A stretch of 64,000 nucleotides of DNA, taken from positions 1 to 64,000 of the forward strand of contig JAKCPI010024858.1 of the NCBI GenBank assembly GCA_023213315.1, written 5' to 3'. The notes below the pieces were generated by a model. It had not been told where the DNA came from, searched no databases, and saw nothing but the letters and a program-made list of their open reading frames with translations. Of this stretch, positions 1 through 11,738 are shown piece by piece. Source of the stretch: Euborellia annulipes. Lineage: Eukaryota > Arthropoda > Insecta > Dermaptera > Anisolabididae. The number at the start of each line of letters is the position of its first letter. Within the stretch, counting starts at the first letter, position 1. Made by a program: the position numbers and the translations under genes.

Positions 1-1036
1 TGCAGGCTCTCTAGCTTTTCTCTCTCCTTGCAAAAACATTTTACTTTCTGAATTAAAGGAAATTATTGATTTTTTTTCCATATATTGAAAACTTGTTTAC
101 TTTGGCCATTCCTTTATAGATATACAATAATAAGAGAGTAAAATTAGTTCTTGTTATAAACTAGCTTCAAAGCAAATACAATTGGATGCAAGATAGAGAT
201 TTTAATCATTATTAATAGTGATATATATATATTTCTTAATCTAATACTTTTTAAGAAATGATTGAGATGCGAAAATATATATATATATATTACATTGATT
301 ACTAATTTTTTCTAATTTATTTTCACATCTCTAAAATTATTAATGTGTTGTTGATTTACGTTTAGTGCTTGGCACTAATTTTTTAATTTCTAAATTTCAA
401 GAAGAATAAAAATAATTTTATAAAATAAAAATGAAAGACATTTGTGTTCTTTTACAATCAAGATAATTTATAAATATATTTATAATTCGAAATTAAATAT
501 TGCACAAAAATTGTGTAAGTATTATTAATAACATTAAAATATTATATTTTAGACATTTAATTAATATTAGGTGGGATAAATTATCTAAATGATTCTTAAA
601 TTCGAGTGTTCATTACAAGAAATGTGTGTAATAATTAGTATAAAATAGCAAATAAATAAAAAAACATTTACAATGCCTCGTTTTTGTCTTGGCAGAGACT
701 TGGTTTTTTTTTTATAAGTAGGTAAATAAATATAATAGATCAGTGTATACATGAATCGTTTAGAGAAAATGATTATATATGTATTAATTAAACTGTGAAG
801 TCATTAACGGGCTCAATAAGGAATATCGCAATACGGAAAAACCGAGTCAGCACTCAATGAAAGATTAATAAATAAATAGTGTTTTCTGATTAATTTTATA
901 AGGAAAAAATAAAATTTCTTGAGTTGAATGGCTGTAGTTAGAAGAAATGGACGAGAGCCTTCTCGGGAAACAGCAGCCAGGTCAAATAAAAAGCTTAAGG
1001 AGGTTCAGGAGCGACGTCTGCATCGTACTTTAAAAA
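1..1036. other. AT-rich sequence, no gene seen
   Basis: Only TA microsatellites (220-290) and poly-T runs. GGCTGTAGTTAGAAGAAATG to 1020 is somewhat GC-richer, but no open frame or repeat relationship was recognised. Confidence 0.5.
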
Positions 1037-1400
1037 AAAACTAGACTATTATAAGGAAATTTTCAATGCGGTTTTTTTTTAAATGAATTAAAACAAGATG
1101 TCCCAATAATCTTTAATTTTTTTTTTTAAATTTAAAAATGAATTTATTGTTATTATTAATCACATATTAATTGAGAAATTTTTAAAATAAGCTTAGATGA
1201 TTTATTTAAAAATCATCTGTCAAATGAGTTCAGCATTTTTGCAATAGATGGCAGGCTAGTCTAACAGCCGATCCCCTATTAGCCTATATCTGGCCTATAT
1301 TTATATATTTTTATGTTTTTATAAAAGGTACATAATATATAATAACATTTATAAAGTATTTATTGTTAAAAGATGAATGAAAATCAACCAAATGCATTAA
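1037..1400. repeat. Dispersed repeat, copy 1
   Basis: ACTAGACTATTATAAGGAAA ... GATGGCAGGCTAGTCTAACA, GCCTATATCTGGCC. Shared with 43363-44062 and, inverted and diverged, 33530-33850. Confidence 0.65.
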
Positions 1401-1547
1401 ATATTATTAGCTACCATTCTGACATCTCATGGCAAATTTTTGAATTACTTGAGATTTTGGGCATATTTTTTTATGACACACAACGCCATCTTAGCGGGAA
1501 AAACATGCGAACACCTTCGCTCCTGCCCCGCCTTAATATTTTGTGGC

Positions 1548-1868
1548 CGACGTTTCGGGTGCTAGTCGCACTCAAACAAAATTAGTAGGATACAAGTTAG
1601 GCGGTACTGAATAATGTTTAGACATTAGTTTATAACATCGATAAAATGTAGGCCTATAATAATATTTTTTTTATTATTGTACATTTTATCGATGTTAAAG
1701 AAAACTCCAATCAAAACGTTAAAACTGATCTTACATCTAAATAGCAAGTGACTTTCTAAAAACTAATAAGAACATGTATAAACATGAAATTATTAAGTAC
1801 CTACCGCCTAAATTGTACTAAATTTTGCTTGCCCTAAGGATGAGTGCGACTGGCCCCCGAAACGTCGG
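1548..1868. repeat. Old fold-back with GAAACGTC at both arms
   Basis: CCGACGTTTCGGGTGCTAGT at 1548 and a diverged inverted copy ending GAAACGTCGG at 1868 bracket about 260 bp. CTAAGGATGAGTGCG at 1834 is a decayed core. An inner inverted pair ACATCGATAAAATGTA (1634) / ACATTTTATCGATGT (1681) is also present. Confidence 0.5.
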
Positions 1869-2273
1869 CAACAAATTTATATAAAGCTTTTTATTTGACC
1901 TGGCTGGTGTTCCCAGGAAGGCCCTTTCTTCTAATGGAAAAAATAAAGAATATGTTTGGTTCGGTAATAACATCTCTCTGTCAAGAGGAATTATGGGAGG
2001 CTGTATGGCTGTATCTACCAAATTTTCATCCTTTTTATTTTCGAATACCTCTTATGTGATCAAAGCCATCCGTTTATTTGAATTCGGGTATTGAATATAT
2101 TCATTTTCTGTATAGCGTTTCAACGAACCAATTATTTTGGGAATTTATATTTGAAAACGACGAAATGCAATCAGAAACTTATATATATTATAAATTAAAT
2201 TGAAAACATTATTTATTAATAATATTAAGTATAATAGCTGCTGAGTTAAAAAAATAAAAATAAATTAATAATA

Positions 2274-2499
2274 TATACGTAGCTGGTAGTTCAATCAGGA
2301 TAGGTGAAAAAGAAGAAGAAAATCCGCAGCTAGTCGTAATATATGTTATATAATATATGATTGAATTATATAATTTTCACTTATTTAACACCCAACTGTT
2401 CTGAGGATGATCCCAACCGGGATCGAAAAGTCAACATGATGGGAATAAAAGTTATGAAACGCGACTAGCTGCGGATTTTCTTCTCCTTTTCACCTATCC
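2274..2499. mobile_element. Fold-back hammerhead element, 13-bp TSD
   Basis: TSD TAAATTAATAATA at 2261-2273 and 2500-2512. Inverted arms 2298-2336 and 2463-2499 (AGGATAGGTGAAAA, CCGCAGCTAGTCG) flank a loop with one hammerhead motif. Located just 3' of arfaptin. Confidence 0.75.
2401..2432 (+). ncRNA. Minimal hammerhead-ribozyme motif
   Basis: CTGAGGA (position 7 is variable in hammerheads), spacer T, perfect 6-bp stem II GATCCC/GGGATC with loop AACC, GAAA, then AGTC. Stem III (AA/GT) is weaker than the ACGT type. Confidence 0.6.
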
Positions 2500-2944
2500 T
2501 AAATTAATAATAAAATGTTAAAATGGGAAAAAATGTCTTGTAGCCGCAACATCTATAATAATATGTATATTCTAGATGAAATATATTAATATATTTTAAG
2601 AGAACATTTAAATTAAACTTGAAATATATTAGTCAAGCAAAAATTTCTCTTAAAACAAAGCCCAAGGCACAACTATTGAATACTGGAAATTAAACTTCCA
2701 AATGATTTATTTTTATTCTTCTGAAACATGATGATAAAATAAATCCAAGAAATTTAATGTATTAATTCTAATAATATTCTCAAATCTATCTAGATGTGGG
2801 GTTTTTTTAACTCAAATTTTAATGAAGTTTGCTTTGATGTGTATAAGAGAGGTGTGATGAGTGAATCTGCATCTTTTATATATTTTATATATATATATAT
2901 ATATACTTGCCTGCTTCTTTCCGTTGAAATAATAAATATTTCTA

Positions 2945-3557
2945 CTATTGTTCAAGCCAAGAAGGACAGGATGAGTTAGGTGATTTTATTTTAATATTGA
3001 ATTGTTTAAGAGTTGCCTCAAGAGCTTGTTGGTTGCCTGAGAAATATGCAGATACTGCATTATGAAAAAGAAGAAGTTGTTTATGCATCACTTTTACCTG
3101 AAAACAAAAAAGAACAAATCTTATTTACTTTTAAATAATGGGAGGTGACGTCACATAAGAATGCAATCCATTGACGTCACATAAGAATGTAATCCATTGA
3201 CGTCAAATAAGAATGGAATCCATTATTGACATTTTTTCAAATTTTTTTTTGTTGATTCGTAAAAAATAAATAATTTTTTTTTATTTCTAATCTAAATAAT
3301 TAAAAGGCTAACAATATTCAAAAGTGGGATTATAATAATAACCTCGTAATAAAGAAATTTTATTTGAATTATTGATTTAATTGATAATTGAAAATTATTT
3401 AAAGAGGAAAATAAATAAAATCAGCGGCAGCCGCCTTATGCGTTCCTTTGGCTCAAATTAATTCAAATCCCTATCTTTGGGTTGTTTCTTGGTGGTCGAT
3501 GTCCTGAAGCGAGTGATGTTATCCTTTTAAATCTAAGACAATATATAAAAACAATCC

Positions 3558-3591
<34 letters not shown>

Positions 3592-6500
3592 CAAACAACA
3601 CCACAACTTTAATTATAAAAACAATCCATTTATTTCTCACGAATCAACAATCTTATCTTATGTAACGTCATCCCCTCCACCCCAAACATATTTTACTACC
3701 TCGAAACTACTAAAATTAAATTGAGAAGAGAAATGTTTCCTCAAAAGATGAATTATAAATATATCGCAACGATCCCAGGGAGAGATCGTTTTCTTTTTAT
3801 TTTATAATTAAATTAAATTTATTTTTGTATATAAAATTATAGAGAAAAGGAAAATTATTGCAATTTAATTTGAAAAATGTTAAAATAGAATTAATCCTTT
3901 TTTCCCCTTCCCCTTTTGAGAGAAGATTATTTGGTCGGGGACAGACAAAAAAAATTCATTCTCTCGAGGGCTGTGAAGTCACCATCATCTTCACATGATA
4001 TCATTCATTGGCGGGCTGTAAGGCCGTCAGCAGCAACCCATTCGATGGCTGGATGCCCAGCCGCCAACATCCTACTCCAGCGGGCTGTAAGGCCGTCCGC
4101 ATCTCTCATGCCTTTCGGTTGTCGGCGTTGGGGCCGCCACTTTGTATCGACTTGCTATACTATAGCCGTCAGGGAAGGTTCAACTCCGGAAGAGCACCGA
4201 AGCGTCAATCGCCTTCACTTGCGTCCGGAAGAAGGCAGTCATTCGGTGACCGAAACGTCACTCACATTCACGAAGACACGAAGACCGCCACATATCCCAT
4301 ATTTCCCTGTTTTCTCATTTTATTTTTTTTATATTTTTCAATGAAACTTCATTTATTTTTTGCGAGCAGATACTCTCCCTGATTACGTCCCCATCCCGTT
4401 TTTGGGAGAACTCTTCAAAAAACGTTGCGATATGTATATGATTAAAAGGAAATAAGACGAAGGCCTTTGGTCGACAGAAAAGTAACCATTTATAAAGGAG
4501 CAAGAAAATAAAACCATTTCCAATTTTTCAAGAGGTGTACGTTCAATTTGATATTTGAGATGGTGATGCCTTCAAGTGAAAAGGAAAAAAATTGTGGAAC
4601 TTTTTCTGTTTTCTGCCGAAATCTGATCAGGTAAAATATTTTAAATTAATTAATAAGGACTATTAGCCTTATTCTCTTTTTATCATTTTCTTTTAATTAG
4701 ATAGTAAAATTATTTGAAGAAAAATTTGAGTCCAGAACAAATCCAACATTTAAAGAAGGAAGGGAAAATGGATGTCTTATAAATAAAAAGTATTTACCCT
4801 GTTTTCATCAAGGAACTTGAGCTTAATTGATACATCAGAAGTAAGTTTTTCAAATTTGACTTTATGTAATTCATAATTATGTTGAGCTTCTTCAAGTCGA
4901 GCAAGATTCGCATCGTTTCTAGGAGCTTGGGCTAGAACTTCTAAATCAGTTCTATATGCATCATACTCTATCCTAATAAAATGAAATGAAAAAATAATTT
5001 AAAAAAAATGGTATTCATTTTTTTTTTTAATTTTCTCTCACCTTGATGCTTCATATTGTCTTATTGTTAAAAGAGTATCTTCAATTGTTTTATTACACAA
5101 TGTATTAACCGATGAAACAAAAAAATTTAATGCTCCCAATAGGGTTTCTCCATTTTTTGTTAAATTTCTTTGAGTTTCGGCGTTATATAAAAATTCCTCT
5201 TGCAATTCGGGAGATTTCTGGGCTAAGTCAGAAAATGCCTCTCCTAAAGAATGCTAAAATAAAATGTAAAAAAAAAAAAAGAAATTTTTTAAATTGAAGC
5301 CTCTCTCGTCCTCACTCTCTTTATTGTTGAAATTAATAAAAAAAAAAATTACCTGAGTTTGAACGACATGGTAGAAATGACTTGCTAGAGCTCTTGAAAG
5401 TCTTAAAATATTTGAATATTTGCGTTGAGTGTCTCGCAAAAAGTTCTATCTGCGCTTCAAGTTCTAAAATAAAATATATTATTAACTGTGAGCAAATCTC
5501 TAAAATACGCTTCCATTCTAGGAACCGACCGAATATTCGGTTTCGGCCAAAAATCCGCCGAGTTTCGGCCTGAGTCTGAAAAAAATGGGATGAGACTCTC
5601 ATAAAAAAAAGGTCAAATGATTTGCAAAAGCGGAAAAGGTGCGGAAAAAATTTAGTCTCCCTAAAAAAAAAAAAGGTAAAATGATTTTCATGGGAATGGA
5701 AAAAAATTTTCCGCAGGGTTGAAAAAAATTTCAAAAAAAAAAGGTAAAATAATAATAATTTTTTATAGGAAATACAAGTTTCGGTTTCGGCCGAAACTAA
5801 GATTGAGACCGAATATTGGGTTTCGGTTGAAAATCTTGTTTCGGTCGGACCCTAGTTCCTTCTAATTCTGTCTTTTTTTATAACGAAAGTATTCTTAAGA
5901 CGAGACTTTGGCAATGTTGAATAATTTTTTTTATGATAAGCGGGACACGAGTAGTTTTGGAACTCTAGGCATCTAAAGCCGGTTTTATGGATATTCAGTT
6001 TGGTATTATATTGATTTTGTTTTAATATTGTTTTCGTTTTGTTTTAATATTGTATTTATATTGTTTTTGTTTTGTTTTGATATTGTATTTATATTGTTTT
6101 GTAAAATGTTATATATTGTATATTATGGGGATGGCCTTTGGCACCCGGCTTAATAAAAAAACTCTAGATTCTTAATTCACAGCCTAGCCGATAGGCCAGG
6201 AGCCTCCTTAATAGGGGAGAAGACATTTAATTGACGAAGAAAAAAAAGTTCAAAGTAAATCTCGCATTAATTAAATAAATATTTAATCTATGTCTACCAA
6301 ATATAACATACTGTACTTTATATATATATAGAGATTAATAAAACAGATCGGTTCGGTAAACATCGTCACTCAAGATTTGTTTCCAATAAGCCTGTCTGTC
6401 CCTTAATTCAAAAATCTTTCCATGATTCGGTTGGAATGAAGGCATTTTGAGTTCTTAACAGAGTTACGGCTAGGAGGGTTTTTTCTCCCCCTTGTCACAA

Positions 6501-8215
6501 GATGTATAACAAGAAAACTTGATCTTTTTAGAGGATTATAATTAAGGCAAAGGCAACAATATAGAGAAAAATCTGGTGCGACTGGACGGACAGCACACAA
6601 CTTTCTCTTACCTTTAGTAATCGAAAGTTGTGTTCTGTGCTTGTCACACCAGATATTTTGTGTCGAGATATATATAGTTTCCGACAGTATGGTACAGTGA
6701 ACCCCAAAGTTAAGTCTACTTGTGATTATTTCATTGTTTTTATCAAAGAAAATGAACATTTTTATTGGAAATTTCTAGGTTTGAACTATGAAAGTTTCCA
6801 TTAAAAGAATATATATTTTTTTTTAAACAATGAAATAATCACAAGTAGAAAACGAAAGGGTGGAACTTAATGCTGTGCATATAAATCCAAGACGTACATA
6901 ATTTACAATGTGAGAGAGAAAAAAAATGCTAATTTAAATCAATATCCTAATTTGAATTTCTAGATATCTTGAGATAATTATAATTAACAAATTAATTATA
7001 TGTTTTAAAACATATTATTATTATTACCTGAATCAACTGTCCTGGAGGTTTTTCCAAGTTTTTCAAACATTAATTGTTTAGTACATTTATAAGTAGAGAT
7101 ACTCCAATTTTTAATTGAATCAATTTTTGATTGCTGATTTTTCAAATGACTTGCCTCCCCATTTTGTGAAGGACTTGGTGAGTTGACGGCAGTGGACGGT
7201 GCTAAACAAAGAAAAGATCATCAGTTAAAGAACATATGGGGTTCATTCAATTTCTCCCTTGAAATTACTTATAATCTAATCACATATTCGTAAAAACTTT
7301 AAGATATTTTTTTTTTTTAATTGTTTAAGGTCATTTAGACCCTCTCTCAAAGGATATGATAATTCATTGCTAATTAAGTTAAATACATAGCCCACGGGGC
7401 TTGGAGTAGTTGGTAGCGTGTCTACCTTCTATACCGAACGTCGCGGGTTCGGACCCCAGGCAGTCCGATAATTTTATTTAAGGCATTTGGATACCAAATG
7501 ACTTAAATAAAAATGCCTGGACTCCAATATGTATAATAATCATTAACGGATATCGTTTAAAGTCTTAAATGGCCTAAGTTGCCGAAAAGACTGTGTGAAT
7601 GTGAGCGTGAATGAGAAAAAAGTGTGAATGTTTTAAAAAAAAAAAAAAGTTAAATACATAGGCAAGGAGATAAATTTTTTATGAAATAATTTTTTTAATC
7701 ATTTTGTTCCAATTTTGAGAACAGGAACCAAATCTATTATTCCTTAGATTATGACAAAGGTGTCTTGACTTTATTCCATTCTAAATGTCAAATATGACAT
7801 CATAATATCCCATACTTTGTTTTTATTAAGAATTAACAATATATTACAAATTCCATTATTTGGATCAAGAAAAATACTCAATAATTTATATAAAATACGA
7901 CTATTAGAACTTTTTACTTGAAATTCGAAATAAAAAAAAAAATTTTAATGTACTGAAGAAGTTTTATATTTCTATAAAAGGATTAATTTCTTTTGTTAGA
8001 TTATGAAGTTGCCTCTTTGATTGATCGATACCTGTCGTAGTGGTGAGTGGTAGGCTGGTAGGAGGATGAGAAAAGGTTTTTTGTTGTGCAGGAGGCGATG
8101 TTCCTGAATGGACTGCCTTGTTGCTGTCATTCATGACCGGCGTGTCTTTGAGCATCTCGTGGATGCTGCGTTCCATTGTATTGGAATTGCCCTTGGACAC
8201 AGCCGTTTGTGACAT
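2945..8215 (-). CDS. ARFIP: Arfaptin (BAR/AH-domain protein), six exons, one frame break
   Basis: Peripheral Golgi membrane protein that binds Arl1/Arf and Rac GTPases and bends membrane through its BAR-like AH domain (family knowledge). Coding exons on the minus strand: 8032-8215, 7028-7201, 5353-5463, 5042-5253, 4798-4972, 2945-3097. All junctions are GT-AG and the phases agree. The spliced product is about 335 residues, close to the usual arfaptin length. Residues 1-87 are a polar, low-complexity leader. The AH domain starts near residue 88 (STYKCTKQL) and includes [28 protein letters not shown] and the C-terminal [17 protein letters not shown] and PSWLEQ. ATG 8215 is chosen because it opens the frame spliced to exon 2; a further 5' exon is not excluded. 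Exon 3 is 111 nt where 110 keeps frame: a run of five T (plus-strand A5 at 5438-5442) sits where four are expected after the EAQIEL codons. The intron before the last exon holds a CRE tandem array and repeats. AATAAA candidates for the minus strand lie at 2706-2717. Confidence 0.93.
3147..3224 (+). repeat. Three 26-bp tandem repeats with CRE palindromes
   Basis: Units start at 3147, 3173 and 3199: GACGTCACATAAGAATG(C/T) then AATCCATT. Each junction forms TGACGTCA (3146-3153, 3172-3179, 3198-3205), the consensus CREB/ATF site. Located 50 bases into the last arfaptin intron. Confidence 0.8.
4150..4275 (+). repeat. Two degenerate hammerhead-like units in tandem
   Basis: CTCCGGAAGAGCACCGAAGC and, about 50 bases later, TCCGGAAGAAGG ... 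GACCGAAACGTCAC. Both resemble decayed copies of the core. They lie in the last arfaptin intron, downstream of two direct copies of GCGGGCTGTAAGGCCGTC (about 4012 and 4080). Confidence 0.35.
6569..6660. mobile_element. Small MITE with ATCTGGTGTGAC ends
   Basis: Ends ATCTGGTGCGACTGG and TTGTCACACCAGAT; inner inverted ACAACTTTC / GAAAGTTGT. Related to 59630-59723 and, partially, 25373-25450. Confidence 0.65.
6690..6880. mobile_element. Palindromic MITE, diverged copy of the same family
   Basis: Inverted CTACTTGTGATTATTTCATT / AATGAAATAATCACAAGTAG arms; arfaptin intron 2. Confidence 0.6.
7391..7647 (+). mobile_element. tRNA-derived SINE family A, 14-bp TSD
   Basis: tRNA-like head with A box region (GGAGTAGTTGGTAGCGTG) and B box GGTTCGGACCCC, an inverted pair GGCATTTGGATACCAAATG, central AATGGCCTAAGTTGCCGAAA, GTGTGAATG tail and A-run. 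TSD AGTTAAATACATAG at 7377-7390 and 7648-7661. Arfaptin intron 1. Confidence 0.85.
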
Positions 8216-8917
8216 GGGTAGAAGTAGGCCCTGGGGTTATTACACCCACAAGGTATATTAATCAACAATTGAATCCACGTATTCAATCGATTCTAACCTT
8301 GTCCCAGGAATTACAAGATGATCATACCATCGATGCTATAATCAATACATTTTCATTAGAGTCAACTTTTTTTATTTTTCAATGATAATATATTAAAACA
8401 CTACATACATTTAAAGAATAAATAACATATAAGATATGCTTCTCTTTTATTGTGACAATAGTAAAAGTTTTTTTTTTTTTTATAATTGAAGAAAAAGAGA
8501 AGAGCCTGGCGTTAGTTGACGTTGGATGAATCAGATGGCATTTTTGGTTTATTTATGTGCCGCTTGGGAGCGACACCTGTCTTTCTAATCATAAATTATT
8601 ATTGCAAATTAAAAGAACCCAAATGACGTAATAGAAATAAATCAATTTTTGCATTTCCATAGAAACCCTACAATTTCCAGTCTTTCATAAATCATTTTCC
8701 GATGTTGTTAAACACCAAATGTCTCTGGTACTAGACTACTTTATCCAAATTCAACAAACGATTGTTATGGCAAAATTTTTAAGCGGCAAATGTTTATAAA
8801 CAGATATATGTAACTTCCTAAAAAAAAGAGAGCTCGGAATCTTGTCATTTAGGAACAGTGTATTTTTGCGGAGTAATTCAATATAATTTCTAATTGTTTT
8901 CTCAGATTTTATCTTCA
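8216..8917. other. Region upstream of arfaptin
   Basis: Should hold the arfaptin promoter or a 5' non-coding exon. No TATA box, CpG island or repeat was recognised. Confidence 0.4.
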
Positions 8918-8925
8918 CCTACACC

Positions 8926-10072
8926 CAGGGATGGGCAAGTTACTCGATTTTGAGTAACGAGATACAAAATACCAATTACTTCAGATTTTTGTAACGAAAT
9001 ACAAGATACTAATTATTCACGGGTTTGTGTAACGAGATACAAGATACCAATTATGTATTTCAAATACATTGAAAATACCAATTACAAACAAATTTTTCCT
9101 TGATTTTAAAATACTTTTTGGAGGGGTAATTCTGGAACTAGAGCCCTGCACGGGTACGGGTTGGCCCGTAGGCCCGTTACCCGCCCGGCCCGCGGGCTTT
9201 GGAGGCCATGAAAAAATTACGGGCGGATACGGGAGGGTAGCAAGTCTAAATAAACTGGTTCGGGCGGACGGGCATGCAAATGAAATTTTATTTAAAAATT
9301 ACTAGACATTCGTTCATTCATTCACTAAATCTCGGGCGGGAATGGGCGGGTTTGAAAAAATTCCGGGCGGGCCTGAAGAATGGTAAAAAATTACGGGCGG
9401 GAAGTCAAAAAAAATACGGACCAAAAAAAATCGGCCCGTGCAGGGCTCTATCTGGAACCCTAAATAAATTTAGTTTAGGAAAGTGGCAGCTAAACTTATA
9501 TTGGAGAATACCTTTGGAAAATCGAAAACAATAAAATTATTCATGACACTAAAAAAAATTTATTTATAAAAATATGAAAAGGTTTCAAAAAACCAAGTTT
9601 TCAAAAGTTCTGTCGGATAATCTGGAACTTGATAAGAATGAATAAACCCGCAAATGAAAACAATCTTTCAACTGGGGCAGAAGAACAAAGATTTAGTCGT
9701 TGAGAGCTGGTTGAAAGAAGAAAGCAAAAAAGTTTTTTAACGAAGAGTGAAAATTTGGCGGATTGATTGACTTCTCGTTACTGGTTTTTACTAAGATCCG
9801 GAGCAGAGAACCCACACGACGATTACATACAGTAATATTAAATAAATTAAAACGATTTCAGCTCCCTCTGCAAGACTTTTTACACTGCGGCAAATTAAAA
9901 AAAAAAAAAGTATTTGGTATCTCGAATTTCAGATACCAATTACTAAAAAATGTAACGAAATACAAGATAGCAATTACTTTGCCAATTCTGTAACGAGTTA
10001 CAAAATACCAATTAATATTGTATTTGGTATCTTGTATTTCAAATACATGTAACTGATTAACGCCCATCCCTG
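8926..10072. mobile_element. hAT-type element, 8-bp TSD CCTACACC
   Basis: TSDs at 8918-8925 and 10073-10080. The termini CAGGGATGGGC and GCCCATCCCTG are perfect 11-bp inverted repeats, followed by subterminal tandem-like ACGAGATACAAAATACCA units on both sides. No transposase seen. It contains a second hAT element (9139-9450). Confidence 0.85.
9139..9450. mobile_element. hAT MITE nested in the previous element, 8-bp TSD TCTGGAAC
   Basis: TSDs at 9131-9138 and 9451-9458. The TIRs TAGAGCCCTGCACGGG are perfect. The interior is made of repeated GGGCGGG-type blocks. 312 bp, non-coding. Confidence 0.9.
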
Positions 10073-10626
10073 CCTACACCCACTCGTGGCAACCTTCCCG
10101 AAGATATCATCTCCGTTGGACGCTGGAGAGGGGGGACGTAACCCCTTTCCTGGAAAATCAATATCTGCTTGTCTAATAGACAAAAAAATGATAAATTTTA
10201 AAATAAATAGAAATAGAAATCTCCTCTCTGGTTGGTTGCATGTGACCTCTGGAGTGAAATTAATGCAGTCATTTCCAAACCTCACCCATGAGGACATTCT
10301 TTCAGCCTCCAATGAATGAATCTATCGGATATTTGGAATCGAGCTCCCAATTCCTGGCATCCCCTAAAAATGGTATGAATGAGGTCTCATCAAACTAGAT
10401 GGACCTTTTTTCTTAATTGTTTAGGTAAGAGGAAGTGTTGTGATGTACTGTAATTCCTAACCTTTATTTTTCCCTTTTCTATAGTAATCAACGCCAATAT
10501 CAAATCCTATACCTTACCAGATATTACAAACCTAAAAATATGCAGAAATGGAGTTATTTCATTCACAGGCTGAGTTGGGTTCAGCTCCAGACTTAACACA
10601 GTGGATACTGTATTGATGGTGGACCA

Positions 10627-10746
10627 AACGTCCGCTGGCCCGCTCGGAAATCGAATCCGGGACCTCCAGCCTATCCGGGAGATCGGTGGCTTGGTGAAAG
10701 GGGAAAGATCACCGATTCGACTCCCGAAAACCAGCGGACGTTTGGT
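10627..10746. repeat. Inverted repeat around a tRNA-like fragment
   Basis: Arms GACCAAACGTCCGCTGG and CCAGCGGACGTTTGGTC (17 bp, perfect) enclose AATCGAATCCGGGACCTCCA. Confidence 0.7.
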
Positions 10747-11019
10747 CAAAGATATTCTCACATTTAATTAAATTGACAATTTTGACTAAATGGGTTTATA
10801 ATATCGCATCCAATTCGTATAGTGAAAATTCTTAATAAGACCTAAATGCCCAAAACAGTTCATAAAATAGAGTATGTAGATCTATATATATAAAATTGCA
10901 AATCTTAAATCTCGTCTGAAGTCTAAAAAGTTAGAATTTTAAAAAATTTAAGATATAAGGATTCATTTTCCCATTTTCCCTATAAAATAAATTATTATTC
11001 AATCTTTAAAGTTATAGTG

Positions 11020-11400
11020 CAGGGGTTCCCAAAGTTTCCTGTTTTCCGGCTCCCTTAATATGTATAACAGAATTTTTCCGGGGCGCCCCATGTCAAATCT
11101 CAGGGCAAACCTCATGTTACTAATAGTTTTTCTTCATTTTGAATTAATATATCTATAACTCTTATGTTAGCAATTTTTTTTAATAAATAATTAAAACTCC
11201 AGACTTTAATTTTTCAACTAATAGCAAAAAATTAAAGGCGAATAGTATTTTTTTTGCAATAATATAAAATGTGGGAGCTTACATGGACGTAAAATGCTGG
11301 GTTTACGTTAGCCCGAGTTAACATTTTATAATAAAATTAATATAATATTTTGTATAGGAAAATTTTCACGGCGTTCGGGCGCACAGTTTGGGAAAGACTG
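11020..11400. mobile_element. hAT MITE, 8-bp TSD TTATAGTG
   Basis: TSDs at 11012-11019 and 11401-11408; termini CAGGGGTTCCCAAAG and the imperfect complement CTTTCCCAAACTG. 381 bp, non-coding, downstream of RPL18A. Confidence 0.85.
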
Positions 11401-11682
11401 TTATAGTGAAATATTAAAGTAGGAAGATGTATGGCAGCAAGCAAGTAAAAAAAAAAATCTTTTTTTTTTCGGCGTGGGCCCCCTTCCGGGAAAAATGTGG
11501 TGGTGTTTGGTGGGGGGGAATTTGGTTTTTTTTGTTTGGGGGGGGGGGGCACCAACTAGTGAATATAGTAATAATTTTGTTTCATAAACGAATACACTTC
11601 AAAATGAAGATATTCATCTGATTTTCAATACAGGAAAGGATTTTATTAAAAAAAAATAATAATAATTAAGGAATTAATGTTA

Positions 11683-11688
11683 TTTATT
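11683..11688 (-). terminator. Polyadenylation signal candidate of RPL18A
   Basis: TTTATT on the plus strand reads AATAAA on the minus strand, 51-56 bases downstream of the RPL18A stop codon. Position and sequence fit; no cleavage-site evidence is available. Confidence 0.5.
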
Positions 11689-11738
11689 TCCATAAAAAAA
11701 ACATTTTGAATAATAAAATTTTAAATAGATTGTTCTCT

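Noticed and set aside
3916..4344. 142-codon open frame on the plus strand
   Set aside because: Built from direct repeats (GCGGGCTGTAAGGCCGTC) and hammerhead-like debris inside an arfaptin intron; no recognisable domain, and it overlaps another frame of similar quality.
11427..11621. Open frames with Lys/Gly/Pro runs
   Set aside because: Translations of A-, G- and C-runs directly beside the hAT MITE 11020-11400.
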